Shown here one piece after another: positions 7,575 to 14,843 of a stretch of DNA of 26,265 bases. The notes beneath the pieces are model-generated. The model was not told the origin of the DNA. It searched no databases and saw only the letters and a program-made list of their open reading frames with translations. The stretch comes from a virus: IMG/VR virus record IMGVR_UViG_3300025087_000279, positions 1 through 26,265 of that record, one strand, 5' to 3'. Numbering within the stretch: the stretch's first letter is position 1; each line of letters starts with the position of its first letter. The position numbers were made by a program, and so were the translations under genes.

Positions 7575-10054
7575 TGGATCTCGCTGAACTGGCAAACAAC
7601 GAGGATTTCAAGGGCCTGCCGACGGAAGAGCAGCGTAAGGTCATGTCGCAGAACCCTGATTTCTCTTCTTTGCCCGTTGCGGAGCAGGATAAAGTCATCG
7701 CCCGGATACCGAAAGGGTTCGCCGCTTCTCCGAAGGGCGAGACGCAGTTGCGTCAAGGCAAACCTGTTCGTGAGTTTCTCAGCAGCATCTACACTCCCCT
7801 TCTTGAGATGGGCGGGATGGTATTGGGCGAGACTGCCGGGGCCGTTACCGGGGCCGCAGGTGGTCCGGTGGGCGCTACTGTCGGGGCGTTGAAAGGCGCA
7901 GGCATCGGTTATTCGACCGGCAGAGGAGCCGCGCAAGCAGTAGATGTCGCAACTGGACTGAGTGACCTGCCTTCGTTCGAGGAGTCTGCCGAGAGCAGGG
8001 CGAAGGATGTTGCCGTTGGTTCTGCTCTTGGCGCGGCAGGCAAAGTCGCTCAGCCGGTCCTGGAGGCCCCTTTCAGGTATCTCGGGGGGAAGATCGCGGC
8101 GAATGAAATCGTTCTCAACAAGGAAGCAGCGGCGATCGCAGAGCGTGAGGGTTTCGATCTCACCGCAGCGCAGCAGACCGGCTCCCCGGGGTTGTCGCGT
8201 ACGGAGATGGTCGGTCGATGGTTCTTGACTGCCGGTGGGGTGTTCAACAAACGGGACGCGCAGGAGGCTTCGAAGTGGGTCGCCAAGCGCCAGCAGTGGC
8301 TGGATAAACTCGGAGACCCGTACCCCGGTACTTTGTCCGCAGACAGGGCGGCGGAGGCGGGGAAGATCGTCAAGGAGAAAGTCGACGCTCTGGTCAAGCG
8401 ATCTGATGCCCGGACCGCCGCAGATGTGGAGCGGGTACGAACCGCGCTCTTGAAATCAATGGGGTCCAACGAGCCATACTCCGAGTTGGGGAAGAGCGGA
8501 CAGGAAATCATAAAGGCCAGGAACGCGAAGGATTTCGAACGCGCCGGAAAATTATACGACAAAGCGAAACAGTTTCTAAACGGCGACGAACGGCTCGCGG
8601 CGGGTAACTTGAAGGCGACGGCGCAGAAAATTATCGACGAGGAATTGAAGATCCCCGCGAGCGACCGGAACAATGCGCTGATTTCCCGGTTGAAGTCGTA
8701 CACGAAACTCCCGACTACGCAGGAAGAAATCGCAGCGGCGACGAAGAAAGACGCGGAGATAAAGAAATCCGTAGATGCGTTGGTGGCTGGCAGCAAACCG
8801 AAGAACCAGCAGGAGACGGACGATCTGCGGACGGCGGTGTTGCAGACCTTGCGCGTGGATAAGCCTTACGAGGAACTTGGCAATGTGGGGCTGAACCCCG
8901 ATGCGGTGTCCACTCTCCGCTCGCACTTTAGAGACGCCATCGAGGTCGCGGATAGCGCGGCGCGGAAGGGAATTGAAGGCGGCAAGTTTATGAGCAGCAA
9001 GGAGGGCGGCGCGTACAAGCGGCTTCAGGGTGCTCTTGGCGCGGACGAGGAAGTCTTCGCTGCTCATGTTGGAGGGGAGTACCAGCGCGTCCATTCCTTG
9101 GCGAAGGCGTTCTATAAGAAGAAAACGAACTTCTGGCAGGATAAAGATGTCGTCAAGATGATGACGGAGAAGCCGGAATATCTTCTCGACTACGTGACCG
9201 ACGCGGGGAGCACGACCATACCGGCGAAGTTCAAGGCGGCGATCGGCCCGCAGGGGGTACAGAAGTTCAAGGACCGGCTTACCAGTAAACTGTTCGATGT
9301 CGCCAAGCCGGGACCGTTTGACCCCGACGGAGTTGTGGAGAACATCGCCAAGTACGGCGAAACGCTCACGGCTTTCTACTCGCCGCAGGAAATATCTCTG
9401 ATGGTGGATGCGGCGAATGCGGCCAAGGGGATGAAGGTCGCAAACCTCGAACGAAATAAGTATTTTATCGACCTGATGAAGGAATCGCCCGAGAAGGCCG
9501 CTTCGTTTATCATGCAGACGGAAAACATCCCGATGCTGTCTCGGTTGAAGCTCGTCGTCGGCAAGGACACTATGAACCGGATGCGGTCTACTTTCCTTGC
9601 GAACGAAATCGAACTGAACGTGTACGGCATGATGTACCCCTCCGATCTTGGGAGAATGCTTGACAGACACGGCAAGAACAAATTGAATGCTTTTCTCGGT
9701 CCGGAACTCACTCAGAACATCGTAGACATGAATAAAGTCGGCGCGGTAACGCGCACCGTGGAGAACATCGCTAAAAACCCCTCCGGTACGGGGCAGGCGC
9801 TTATTTCGTACTTTACGCTTATTCAGGTGGGGTCAGATTTGGCGAAGGGCAATCTGTGGGGGGTGATTAAGACGCTGTGGCCCCCCAACATCATCGCTAA
9901 AGCGTACCTCACCAAACGGGGGACGGCGTTGCTGTCGGGCACGGCAGGGATTCCCGCCGAGTCGTCTCTTGCGGCGCAGACCTATATCAAGTTGCTAGGG
10001 GTCGTTTCAGAGGGCGGCAAGTATCCGTATCGAGGAGGCTCGAATGGCCCGTAG
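7574..10054 (+). CDS. Large putative ejection / internal virion protein
   Basis: The 826-aa protein starts at a TAATG overlap after GGAGG at 7563-7567. The first 50 residues hold two copies of a short motif of the form DFxxLPxxEQxKV (around 12-24 and 30-42), which I recall from phage internal proteins and peptidase/lysin-linked virion proteins. Residues about 70-120 are Gly/Ala-rich with a hydrophobic stretch (GETAGAVTGAAGGPVGAT), a likely membrane-interacting segment. The remaining about 600 residues are long charged helices without a recognisable catalytic site. This matches the large last member of a podoviral ejection-protein set, delivered into the envelope with the DNA. No lytic transglycosylase Glu motif could be recognised, so enzymatic activity is not claimed. 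Confidence 0.65.
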   Translation: MDLAELANNEDFKGLPTEEQRKVMSQNPDFSSLPVAEQDKVIARIPKGFAASPKGETQLRQGKPVREFLSSIYTPLLEMGGMVLGETAGAVTGAAGGPVGATVGALKGAGIGYSTGRGAAQAVDVATGLSDLPSFEESAESRAKDVAVGSALGAAGKVAQPVLEAPFRYLGGKIAANEIVLNKEAAAIAEREGFDLTAAQQTGSPGLSRTEMVGRWFLTAGGVFNKRDAQEASKWVAKRQQWLDKLGDPYPGTLSADRAAEAGKIVKEKVDALVKRSDARTAADVERVRTALLKSMGSNEPYSELGKSGQEIIKARNAKDFERAGKLYDKAKQFLNGDERLAAGNLKATAQKIIDEELKIPASDRNNALISRLKSYTKLPTTQEEIAAATKKDAEIKKSVDALVAGSKPKNQQETDDLRTAVLQTLRVDKPYEELGNVGLNPDAVSTLRSHFRDAIEVADSAARKGIEGGKFMSSKEGGAYKRLQGALGADEEVFAAHVGGEYQRVHSLAKAFYKKKTNFWQDKDVVKMMTEKPEYLLDYVTDAGSTTIPAKFKAAIGPQGVQKFKDRLTSKLFDVAKPGPFDPDGVVENIAKYGETLTAFYSPQEISLMVDAANAAKGMKVANLERNKYFIDLMKESPEKAASFIMQTENIPMLSRLKLVVGKDTMNRMRSTFLANEIELNVYGMMYPSDLGRMLDRHGKNKLNAFLGPELTQNIVDMNKVGAVTRTVENIAKNPSGTGQALISYFTLIQVGSDLAKGNLWGVIKTLWPPNIIAKAYLTKRGTALLSGTAGIPAESSLAAQTYIKLLGVVSEGGKYPYRGGSNGP

Positions 10055-10322
10055 ACCCATCTCAGGGGTAGCAAGAGACGGTGTTGGAAACATTGTAGCC
10101 TCTGCAACGGCGACATTGACCGTGTATTCCGGTGGAGCCGCCGCGACTTGCTACGCTGCGGAGTCCGGCGGGTCGGCCCTGTCGGGCGGGGCTACGACAT
10201 CCGGTACTGATGGCACGTATACGTTCTGGGTCGACGACGGCGATCACGCGGTCTTGACCATCTTCAACGTAACGGTGAGTAAGACCAACCACAGAACGAT
10301 GACGACTCCGATAGCGGCATAG
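10044..10322 (+). CDS. Small beta-rich appendage-type protein
   Basis: This 92-aa protein overlaps the end of the previous gene by 11 bases and has its own GAGGAGG just upstream. It is rich in Gly, Ser, Thr and Ala with alternating hydrophobic residues. Phrases such as GVARDGVGNIVASATATLTV and GTDGTYTFWVDDGDH match the small Ig/transthyretin-like domains found singly or in repeats on phage tail fibres, where they act as linkers or surface-binding modules. There is no signal peptide. It sits directly before a tailspike, so it could be an adaptor or stem subunit of that spike. Confidence 0.65.
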   Translation: MARRPISGVARDGVGNIVASATATLTVYSGGAAATCYAAESGGSALSGGATTSGTDGTYTFWVDDGDHAVLTIFNVTVSKTNHRTMTTPIAA

Positions 10323-10330
10323 GGGGAACG

Positions 10331-11899
10331 ATGAAGAAATACACGGCGTGGGTATTGGCACTCTTGTTTTACGTTTCGGTTCTTCCGTGGAATATGGCGG
10401 GTGCGACGGATTATTGGAATTATAACGTTCATAAACTAAATTTCGACAATACATATTTATCCACACTTCAGGGTAACGACCTCATCGTGAAGGGGCCGTG
10501 GGTGGATGTGAGGGCGTATGGGGCCGTTGCTGGCGGTTCTGCCTCTGCCAACGCGACGGCGCTTGCGGCGGCTATTGTTTACGCCAACGCGAACAATCTC
10601 GATATTTTCATCCCAATAGGTGTGTTTGCCTATAACGGCGACGGGCTGACTTTTAACACGACCGCGACGACCGGCCATGGGTCGATCCATGGGGTCGGCC
10701 CCGGTTCCGTTCTGGATTATCAGGGAACCGGCGTGGCCCTCTCAATGGCTGATGGAGACGGGTCTGGTAGATACGCGCCATACCTCCATGATTTCCGCAT
10801 CACCACCTCTGCCGGTACTCCTCTCGGCGGGCTGCATATCGGAGCCGGAGCACAGTACGGGATGGTGAACGGGGAACGGATATATATAGACGGATTTGAC
10901 AACACGAACGCCTACGGTATGAGGGCGTCAAAGGTAGTTTCATCCCATTTTATTGATTCATCGTTTTGGGATAATTACGACGGGTTCATTACAATGAATA
11001 CTGTTGGAAGTTGGCCCACGACGCTCACGTTCAGTTCGAGCCGCTTCCGCTCGAATGATCGGCACGGTGTGTTTCTTCAGAGCGGGTTAGGAATTACATT
11101 CGAGAGTAACTGTATTTTTGAATCGAACCAGCATGCGGGGATTTACGCTACCGGAATCGGAAGCGATCCATCGCTCGGGCTTATAAAAATTATAGGAAAC
11201 CATTTCGAAAACAATGGGGGCAGCACCGACAACACGGATTACAACATAGATATTGTTGGTACAGATGCAGCCGATCCAATACCCGACGTTTGGATTCAGA
11301 GCAATTACATACAGGACACCGCTGGTGGCGGACATATCCGGTACGGGAAATTAAGGTATGTCGTCATAAGGGATAATTTCTTTAGCGGGACGGACGGCCC
11401 GGAGGATGTAGCGAACGTTGGCAACAACCGCTTTGTGGAGTGGTTAAGAAATCACGGAATTAACGAAACAAGCGTGACAGCCCACGGGAATAACGCAGAG
11501 GATGCCGACCAATATCAAGCGAGTGGAATTAATCTCAGGACGCAACCGGTGGGGGCAACTTATTGGACCACGCATCAACTGAAATCCTCCAGTGCCTTGG
11601 TATCATTGCCCGGTGACAACGCCACGCTCACCACGATCGCATCTCTGATTCTCAACGGGACCGACGCGGATATAGCCGGAGGCATCGTCTTGGTCAGCGG
11701 GTACAACGCAGGTCTTACCGCATATTTCGTGGACCTTGTGGCCCTTAGTTACGGGGCGGCGGCTGTCATCAGCACCAGCAACACCGTGGGTTCTCCCGCC
11801 GCGAGGACGTACAGCGTAAGTTCAAATGTCAATCTACAGGTTAAATTCGCCAACGACGCGGACACATATGCTGTCCGAGTTTCGCAACTGACAAATTGA
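10331..11899 (+). CDS. Tailspike with pectate-lyase-type parallel beta-helix and N-terminal signal peptide
   Basis: The 522-aa protein carries the phrase WVDVRAYGA (about 58-65), the usual opening of pectate-lyase-3 superfamily right-handed beta-helix domains in phage tailspikes. It is followed by short beta rungs to about residue 370 (for example FESNCIFESNQHAGIYATG), then a separate C-terminal domain (about 390-522). Such spikes bind or cleave host polysaccharide. Unexpectedly, residues 1-25 (MKKYTAWVLALLFYVSVLPW, then NMAGA) form a convincing Sec signal peptide with likely cleavage after AGA, rather than a tail-attachment domain. AGGGGGA precedes the ATG. Catalytic residues cannot be assigned by eye. 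Confidence 0.75.
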   Translation: MKKYTAWVLALLFYVSVLPWNMAGATDYWNYNVHKLNFDNTYLSTLQGNDLIVKGPWVDVRAYGAVAGGSASANATALAAAIVYANANNLDIFIPIGVFAYNGDGLTFNTTATTGHGSIHGVGPGSVLDYQGTGVALSMADGDGSGRYAPYLHDFRITTSAGTPLGGLHIGAGAQYGMVNGERIYIDGFDNTNAYGMRASKVVSSHFIDSSFWDNYDGFITMNTVGSWPTTLTFSSSRFRSNDRHGVFLQSGLGITFESNCIFESNQHAGIYATGIGSDPSLGLIKIIGNHFENNGGSTDNTDYNIDIVGTDAADPIPDVWIQSNYIQDTAGGGHIRYGKLRYVVIRDNFFSGTDGPEDVANVGNNRFVEWLRNHGINETSVTAHGNNAEDADQYQASGINLRTQPVGATYWTTHQLKSSSALVSLPGDNATLTTIASLILNGTDADIAGGIVLVSGYNAGLTAYFVDLVALSYGAAAVISTSNTVGSPAARTYSVSSNVNLQVKFANDADTYAVRVSQLTN

Positions 11900-11952
11900 T
11901 GCGCCCCTCCTTCCCCGCTGCCTCCTTCGCGCTTGAAAGGGGGAATAGATGA
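11899..11952 (+). CDS. 17-codon mini-ORF (possible reinitiation relay, first unit)
   Basis: The tailspike stop TGA at 11897-11899 shares its last A with an ATG that opens a 17-codon reading frame. That frame ends TGA at 11950-11952, overlapping the next mini-ORF as ATGA. There is no clear Shine-Dalgarno before it, so it would be read only by ribosomes that have just finished the spike gene. The peptide (MRPSFPAASFALERGNR) has no recognised function. It may act only through translation. Confidence 0.3.
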   Translation: MRPSFPAASFALERGNR

Positions 11953-11993
11953 CCCGCACCCGCCTCATCGCGCAGTTGCAGGAGGGTAGATGA
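11949..11993 (+). CDS. 14-codon mini-ORF (possible reinitiation relay, second unit)
   Basis: A second tiny frame starts inside the ATGA that ends the first and is preceded by AAAGGGGG at about 11936-11943. It encodes MTRTRLIAQLQEGR and stops at TGA 11991-11993, overlapping the lysin ATG at 11990 as ATGA. The lysin ribosome binding site (AGGAGGG, 11980-11986) lies inside this frame, so translating it would clear or expose that site. This is the classic layout of a coupling leader, but it could also be chance. Confidence 0.35.
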   Translation: MTRTRLIAQLQEGR

Positions 11994-12391
11994 GACTCAT
12001 ACCCGATGATCTTCTCGGCATCGTTTGCGTTTTTCAGGAGGCCGAAGGGGAACCTATCGAGGGCAAGGTGGCCGTCGCGGAAGTGATCCTTCGACGCACT
12101 CAGCGGAAGTACATGAGCGACGGGACCGTGGCGGGGACCGTGCTGCGCCGTCTGCAATTCAGCGGTATGAATAGCAACGCTCCGAACCGCACACGTTCCT
12201 TCAAGGTAGACGATTCGGACGCCAAGGTTCTCGAATGCGTATCGGCGTGGCAGATGGCGAAGCAGGGAAGTATCCTTGCGCCTGGCTGTCTGCATTATTT
12301 CAACGCGCATATCGTATCCCCGCCGTGGGCGAAGGATGCGGAAGTTGTCGCTGTCATCGGCAACCATACATTCGTGAAGGTGAAAGAGTGA
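11990..12391 (+). CDS. SleB-type cell wall hydrolase (endolysin)
   Basis: The 133-aa product fits the Hydrolase_2/SleB family of cell-wall hydrolases. It has the expected N-terminal EAEGEPIEGKVAVAEVILRR (about 17-36), whose first Glu is the presumed catalytic acid, followed by QFSGMN (about 56-61) and GCLHYFNA (about 100-107). It is a single domain of usual length without a signal peptide, so it needs a holin to reach the peptidoglycan. AGGAGGG at 11980-11986 sets the start. The next genes encode membrane proteins, which supports a lysis cassette. I am confident in the fold, and less so in whether it acts as muramidase-like transglycosylase or another glycosidase type. Confidence 0.85.
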   Translation: MRLIPDDLLGIVCVFQEAEGEPIEGKVAVAEVILRRTQRKYMSDGTVAGTVLRRLQFSGMNSNAPNRTRSFKVDDSDAKVLECVSAWQMAKQGSILAPGCLHYFNAHIVSPPWAKDAEVVAVIGNHTFVKVKE

Positions 12392-12600
12392 GGGGCTGTC
12401 GCCATCCGTGGATGCCGTGGTCAACATTCATCGCGCACGTGGAGACGTGCCGGAAGGAGAAAGAGGATGCGAAAGGTAATCTTTGCAACGATCCTGCTGT
12501 TGGCACCGCTGATGATCGGCTGGACCGTATCGTGGGATCCCGTGACGATGTACACGGACAACACGGCGATCGAAGCGACGAAACTCCCGGTCAAGTATGA
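12388..12600 (+). CDS. Possible small Cys/His protein overlapping the lysin stop
   Basis: A 70-codon frame begins at GTG 12388, overlapping the lysin stop as GTGA with AAGGTG five bases upstream. Its start has a compact Cys/His pattern, CRHPWMPWSTFIAHVETC (C-x-H then H-x3-C), which could bind zinc. The last two thirds overlap the Fn3-like gene at 12467 in another frame. It is either a genuine small overlapping gene or a chance frame. The start signals are as good as those of accepted genes here, but the overlap is unusually long. Confidence 0.35.
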   Translation: MRGCRHPWMPWSTFIAHVETCRKEKEDAKGNLCNDPAVGTADDRLDRIVGSRDDVHGQHGDRSDETPGQV

Positions 12601-12805
12601 GATCAAGAAGGACGGGGCGATCCTCGTAACCGGAACGACGGCGACCTCCTTCGCGTTCACGGACACCGGCCACGGGTTGACCCGATCATTCACCGCGAAA
12701 GCCGTGTTGCAGACCGGAGAGGAATCGGTGGAGTCGCCGTCCTACTCGTGGACCGTCCCTTTGGGCAACCCCCGCAACCCGGCCAATCTCCGGGTTGCGC
12801 CGTGA
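12467..12805 (+). CDS. Secreted fibronectin-III-like small protein
   Basis: The 112-aa protein begins with a signal-peptide-like stretch (MRKVIFATILLLAPLMIGWT) and continues with a single fibronectin type III-like domain: TVSWDPV, a central KYEIKKDG strand, a T-rich turn and a C-terminal SYSWTVP strand, ending in a Pro/Asn-rich tail (NPRNPANLRVAP). Fn3 domains of this kind occur in secreted bacterial proteins and as phage appendage decorations. GGAGAAAGAGG upstream sets the start. Lying between the lysin and holin-like genes, it could be a periplasmic lysis factor, an outer-membrane modifier or an appendage decoration. No lipobox Cys is seen, so it is probably not an o-spanin. Confidence 0.7.
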   Translation: MRKVIFATILLLAPLMIGWTVSWDPVTMYTDNTAIEATKLPVKYEIKKDGAILVTGTTATSFAFTDTGHGLTRSFTAKAVLQTGEESVESPSYSWTVPLGNPRNPANLRVAP

Positions 12806-12816
12806 GGGGATGAGAT

Positions 12817-13005
12817 ATGTACTGCCCGCGCTGTAGCCGAGACGTGCATCCGATGGAGGATGAGAATGTCCTTGCCCTCCTTCATGGCATGGCAGAAGAC
12901 TTCCGGCTTCGGCCCCACAAGATAGACGAAACAACGGACAAAACCTGCGTGGCGATCACGGCCTACATTCGTGGGCGCGAGAGACGATATTGGGAGGTGA
13001 AGTGA
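12817..13005 (+). CDS. Small CxxC protein, possible zinc ribbon
   Basis: The 62-aa product starts MYCPRCSRDVHPMED, a CxxC knuckle that with a following His and Cys (TCVAITAYIRGRERRYWEV) could bind metal. It has no membrane segment. GAGGGGATGAG lies before the ATG. Its stop overlaps the next start as TGATG at 13003-13007, so the two are coupled. Function is unknown; small zinc-ribbon proteins in phage late operons are common. Confidence 0.65.
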   Translation: MYCPRCSRDVHPMEDENVLALLHGMAEDFRLRPHKIDETTDKTCVAITAYIRGRERRYWEVK

Positions 13006-13283
13006 TGGCCGAACAGAACTGGTTCCAGAGGATCATGTCGGCGGCGTTCGACCAGCGGGGCGGGGTCTATGTCGGAATGGCGACCGTCGCCGTCACCATC
13101 ATGGCCCTCGGGGAGTTCGTGAAGAACGGCTGGAAAGCCCCGGCGTGGTACGTGGCGGTCCCTCTCGGGGTCTATGCGTTCATCCTCGGGGTATTCGTCG
13201 TCCGCAAGGGGGCCGAGTATTACATGGACAGCCGGTACAATTCCCCGGCGGATAAGCCGCCCGAGAAACCCCCGGCGGGGTAG
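13005..13283 (+). CDS. Putative holin, two membrane segments
   Basis: The preferred start is the ATG at 13005 (MAEQNWFQRI), with GGGAGG at 12992-12997 and a TGATG overlap; an upstream in-frame ATG at 12990 lies on top of that ribosome binding site. The 92-aa protein has hydrophobic segments at about 21-39 and 47-66, a charged region after the second segment and a Pro/Lys-rich tail (DKPPEKPPAG). Size and topology match class II-type phage holins, which open the inner membrane to let the lysin out. Proximity to the SleB-type lysin supports this. No named holin family is recognised. Confidence 0.65.
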   Translation: MAEQNWFQRIMSAAFDQRGGVYVGMATVAVTIMALGEFVKNGWKAPAWYVAVPLGVYAFILGVFVVRKGAEYYMDSRYNSPADKPPEKPPAG

Positions 13284-13292
13284 GAGGCGAGG

Positions 13293-13877
13293 ATGTGGAA
13301 AAAGATCGGGCCATTTGTCCTACAGAACAACGTGGGGGCTATTGCCCTTATCGCAGTTCTGTTTTTTGCCTATGCCAAGTTTGCCCCGGACTCCCTCAAA
13401 CCGTGGTCGAACGCCCCGACAGTAGCAGTCCAGCCGAAGGACCCGGCGGCGACCATCGAGCGGATCTACATCCCCGGCCCCGAAAGGGTACGGGTCATCG
13501 AAACGATAAAGTATCTCGAAAAGGTCCCGGGGGCGCTGACTCCGGCGACCGCCGCCGATAACTCGGCGCACGTCATCGCGTCGGCGAAGATACCCCCCTC
13601 CCCCGCCGGAGGGACGGCCACGGGCATCCTACGGTATCAGGACGGGGTAGGAACGGGATCGATCGAGTACAGGGCGGCGACGCCCCCCTTCTTCGCCATC
13701 CAGAAGGAGTTCGGCGTCAGGGCGGGCATGGGGACCGGAGGATTCGTCATTGGCGAGATCTACGCGAGACCATTAAGGATTGGCCCTGTCACGGTGGAGA
13801 TTCGCGGATACGGTCAGAGGACTGATCTTAGTGGGGCCGATTTCGGCGGTGCTGTTCTGGCCGACTTCAGATTTTAG
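13293..13877 (+). CDS. Membrane-anchored periplasmic protein, spanin-like position
   Basis: The 194-aa product has one N-terminal membrane anchor (about 10-28, IGPFVLQNNVGAIALIAVLF region), a Pro-rich linker (about 40-60), a short helical part and a beta-rich C-terminal domain (about 105-194) rich in Gly with alternating hydrophobics. This topology, in the lysis cluster, is compatible with an inner-membrane spanin component, but the beta-rich C-terminus is unlike Rz, which is mostly coiled coil. AGGAGG at 13282-13287 sets the start. It may instead be a beta-barrel-like unimolecular spanin or an unrelated membrane protein. Confidence 0.6.
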   Translation: MWKKIGPFVLQNNVGAIALIAVLFFAYAKFAPDSLKPWSNAPTVAVQPKDPAATIERIYIPGPERVRVIETIKYLEKVPGALTPATAADNSAHVIASAKIPPSPAGGTATGILRYQDGVGTGSIEYRAATPPFFAIQKEFGVRAGMGTGGFVIGEIYARPLRIGPVTVEIRGYGQRTDLSGADFGGAVLADFRF

Positions 13878-13887
13878 GGAGGCAACC

Positions 13888-14160
13888 TTGGCGAACGGTG
13901 ACAATGTATGGGTAGATATCAAGGACATGCGCAGGGACATAACCAATCTCGCCAAGGAAGGCTGCGGTCACAAGGAGTGGCATGAAAAGGTATCGAACGA
14001 GTTGCGACAGGATCTTATCGCTGAAGTAAAGGAGCGTGGTGCGATGGGAGACAAGTTATTCAACAAACTGGACCGTCTTATGGCATTGGTGATCGGCGCA
14101 CTCGGGGGCATCATCGTGATTCTGCTGAAATCATACCTTCCGACGATATTCGGAAAGTAG
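13888..14160 (+). CDS. XhlA-like membrane protein, second holin candidate (TTG start)
   Basis: The reading frame is open further upstream, but the only well-placed start is TTG at 13888, behind AGGGAGG at 13876-13882, which overlaps the preceding stop. The resulting 90-aa protein has a charged amphipathic N-terminal half (VDIKDMRRDITNLAKEG, with a KEWHEK segment) and one C-terminal membrane helix (LMALVIGALGGIIVILLKSY). That is the layout of the haemolysin XhlA family, which cooperates with a partner holin and a lysin in some phages. The pair with the two-segment protein at 13005 is plausible. Confidence 0.65.
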   Translation: MANGDNVWVDIKDMRRDITNLAKEGCGHKEWHEKVSNELRQDLIAEVKERGAMGDKLFNKLDRLMALVIGALGGIIVILLKSYLPTIFGK

Positions 14161-14168
14161 ACCGGTCG

Positions 14169-14183
14169 TTACCGACATGGTAA
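14169..14183. promoter_or_regulatory. Short inverted repeat TTACC-5-GGTAA
   Basis: A perfect 5-bp inverted repeat with a 5-bp spacer lies in the 77-base gap before the second appendage module, one of the few gaps in the late block. It could be a protein-binding half-site pair or part of a promoter region, but no convincing -35/-10 pair with 17-bp spacing is seen. Confidence 0.3.
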
Positions 14184-14202
14184 AGTAGAAACACATCAAC
14201 CG

Positions 14203-14224
14203 GCGGGGACGGGAAAAGTCCCGC
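14203..14224 (+). promoter_or_regulatory. mRNA hairpin just before the 14238 ribosome binding site
   Basis: GCGGGGAC and GTCCCGC can pair (one bulged G) around a GGGAAAA loop. The hairpin ends directly before AAGGAGGT at 14225-14232. There is no U-tract after it, so it is not a typical terminator. It may protect a processed 5' end or tune translation of the next gene. Confidence 0.5.
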
Positions 14225-14237
14225 AAGGAGGTAGGCC

Positions 14238-14834
14238 ATGTTTGTTCTTGAATATTACGGAGAGGCTTTGACCCACCAGAAGGTCGTTCCAGGAGACACG
14301 ATTACGTCTTTGAACTCGGAGATGTATACGTACTGCGAAAGGTATCTGGCATATACCTCCGGCGGCACAACGGAAGTTGCCGTTGGAGACTGGATCGTCG
14401 GCGCGACCGGCGCTGCGAAGGCGCGGGTTCTGTTCGTAACGCTTGACTCCGGTACGTGGGCGGGTGGGGATGCCGCAGGACACTTCATCATCAATAGCCA
14501 GCATGGGTCGTTTCAGAGCGAGAACATCAAGGTCGCCGGTGGGACCAACGACGCCACGATCGCCGCGAACTCAAGGCTCTGCGCCTACGATGAGTACGTG
14601 AACAAGCAGTTCTACAAGAAGAACGCGACCGCCGCGCTAATTAACGTGTACGCACAGACCGCGCTGGTGGATATCTCCGGTGCCAAGCCCGATCAGACAG
14701 CATTGGTTGGACAGCCCATCGCCGCTGGTGGTAACTGGATGCTTCGAGATCCGAAAGCAATTCGGTCGTTTAAGTGCGTGGATTATACGTCTGCTTCTGC
14801 CTCGACAATCCAATGCACGTTCTTCTACAAGTAG
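14238..14834 (+). CDS. Hypothetical virion-type structural protein
   Basis: The 198-aa protein begins MFVLEYYGEALTHQKVVPGD, is beta-rich with many Thr, Gly and Ala residues, and has no signal peptide or membrane helix. The strongest ribosome binding site in this region (AAGGAGGT, 14225-14232) and a preceding hairpin suggest high expression, as for an abundant structural subunit. Residues about 38-75 (TSGGTTEVAVGDWIVGATGA, AKARVLFVTLDSGTW) look like a small beta-barrel domain. It is the first gene of the second appendage module, so head decoration, fibre connector or chaperone roles are possible. No family is recognised. Confidence 0.7.
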   Translation: MFVLEYYGEALTHQKVVPGDTITSLNSEMYTYCERYLAYTSGGTTEVAVGDWIVGATGAAKARVLFVTLDSGTWAGGDAAGHFIINSQHGSFQSENIKVAGGTNDATIAANSRLCAYDEYVNKQFYKKNATAALINVYAQTALVDISGAKPDQTALVGQPIAAGGNWMLRDPKAIRSFKCVDYTSASASTIQCTFFYK

Positions 14835-14843
14835 GTGATAAAC

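Noticed and set aside
8576-9670. Minus-strand open frame of 364 codons inside the large ejection-protein gene
   Set aside because: It lies entirely inside the plus-strand gene in the opposite direction, with Arg/His-rich composition typical of antisense frames in GC-rich coding DNA.
11904-11945. Intrinsic terminator after the tailspike gene
   Set aside because: The pairing is short, the loop is long and no T-run follows, so termination is unlikely.
12990-13283. Upstream ATG start for the two-segment holin-like protein
   Set aside because: That ATG lies directly at the ribosome binding site GGGAGG; the ATG at 13005 has proper spacing and a TGATG overlap.
13780-13887. N-terminal extension of the XhlA-like gene
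   Set aside because: It overlaps the end of the preceding gene and has no ribosome binding site, whereas TTG 13888 has AGGGAGG five bases before it.
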